Of a stretch of 13,005 nucleotides of DNA, positions 12,839 to 13,005 are shown one piece after another. Within the stretch, counting starts at the first letter, position 1, and each line of letters begins with the position of its first letter. Where the stretch lies: positions 1-13,005 of the forward strand of contig JAEZYO010000948.1 of assembly GCA_023419055.1 (NCBI GenBank), written 5' to 3'. The notes beneath the pieces are model-generated. The model searched no databases. It was not told the DNA's origin and was given only the letters and a program-made list of their open reading frames with translations. Both the position numbers and the translations under genes were made by a program. Source of the stretch: Pseudomonadota bacterium (GTDB lineage: Bacteria; Myxococcota; Polyangia; Polyangiales; Polyangiaceae).

Positions 12839-13005
12839 GCTCGGGTGAAGCGCGCGGCGCAGCGACCTCTCGGCCCAACGACCGAACGATCTCGAACGAA
12901 ATCGTCGGAAAACACGAAAGCGTCGTCCCGCTCGGCACGATTGAGTCGGGGCTCGCCCGATCCGCCTGTCTCGTCCGCGAATCCGCCGCTCGCTCCGGCA
13001 CTGAT
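12839..13005. other. Region after the Cys-rich gene, no gene called
   Basis: 167 bp to the window end. CCGAACGAT (12882-12890) and ATCGTCGG (12901-12908) make an 8-bp stem with one bulged A. It might be a weak terminator for the Cys-rich gene but has no T-run. Two minus-strand frames are open from the right edge: one to a stop at 12829 and one to a stop at 12810. Either could be the end of a gene lying to the right. Neither peptide is recognisable, so I do not call one. Confidence 0.4.

Noticed and set aside
12810..13001. Minus-strand frame of 63 codons at the right edge
   Set aside because: It overlaps the end of the Cys-rich frame, competes with another open frame, and its peptide is not recognisable. 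It could be a gene end, but the window is too short to decide.
1..13005. CRISPR arrays, tRNA/rRNA genes, insertion sequences, phage genes
   Set aside because: I looked for repeat-spacer periodicity, cloverleaf arms with a CCA-type end, transposase motifs and terminal inverted repeats, and found none.

Overview
The window is GC-rich DNA with strongly G/C-biased third codon positions. It looks like the chromosome of a myxobacterium or a close relative. Supporting signs are the many lipoproteins, two TPR lipoproteins (one ending in an AgmX/PglI-type tail), a Cys-rich repeat lipoprotein with CGxCGxxC motifs, and a matrixin protease with a C-terminal helix-plus-arginine tail of the MYXO-CTERM kind. 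I see no insertion sequence, phage gene, CRISPR array, tRNA or rRNA.

Layout. (1) Positions 1-72 are the C-terminus of an SGNH/GDSL hydrolase, facing a minus-strand pair: glnD (3788-1101) and, overlapping it by an ATGA, a TPR lipoprotein (1104-88). (2) Divergent from glnD is a plus-strand pair, also overlapping by ATGA: a Tat-signal protein of unknown function (3913-4473) and a secreted matrixin-type zinc protease (4470-5381). (3) A TPR/AgmX-tail lipoprotein runs on the minus strand (6471-5404). (4) About 1.1 kb without an intact gene follows (6472-7557). It holds the start of a truncated GAF-family gene, two near-perfect palindromes and an operator-like dyad. (5) A two-component pair lies on the plus strand: a NarL-type regulator (7558-8253) and a MEDS-receiver-histidine kinase (8283-9875). 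A small H-type lectin (9922-10239) follows 46 bp later; its ribosome binding site and start codon sit in a perfect 10-bp stem-loop. (6) Converging on the lectin with only 2 bp between stop codons is a lipoprotein with a C2-like region and a PA-IL (LecA)-like C-terminal domain (11276-10242). (7) The last gene (11447-12838) encodes a Cys-rich repeat lipoprotein split by one in-frame TAG at 12221-12223. The repeat register continues unbroken for 204 codons after the stop.

How the genes may work together. glnD is the nitrogen-sensing housekeeping gene. The matrixin and its Tat partner look like a co-translated export unit. The block from 7.5 to 12.8 kb reads as a sensory and cell-surface module: kinase and regulator, a putative sugar-binding lectin under possible translational control, a surface lipoprotein with a second sugar-binding-like fold, and a Cys-rich surface lipoprotein. 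That these form one system is inference from proximity. The most interesting points are the amber-interrupted Cys-repeat gene, the lectin start-codon hairpin, and the back-to-back pairing of two unrelated lectin folds next to an unusual kinase.
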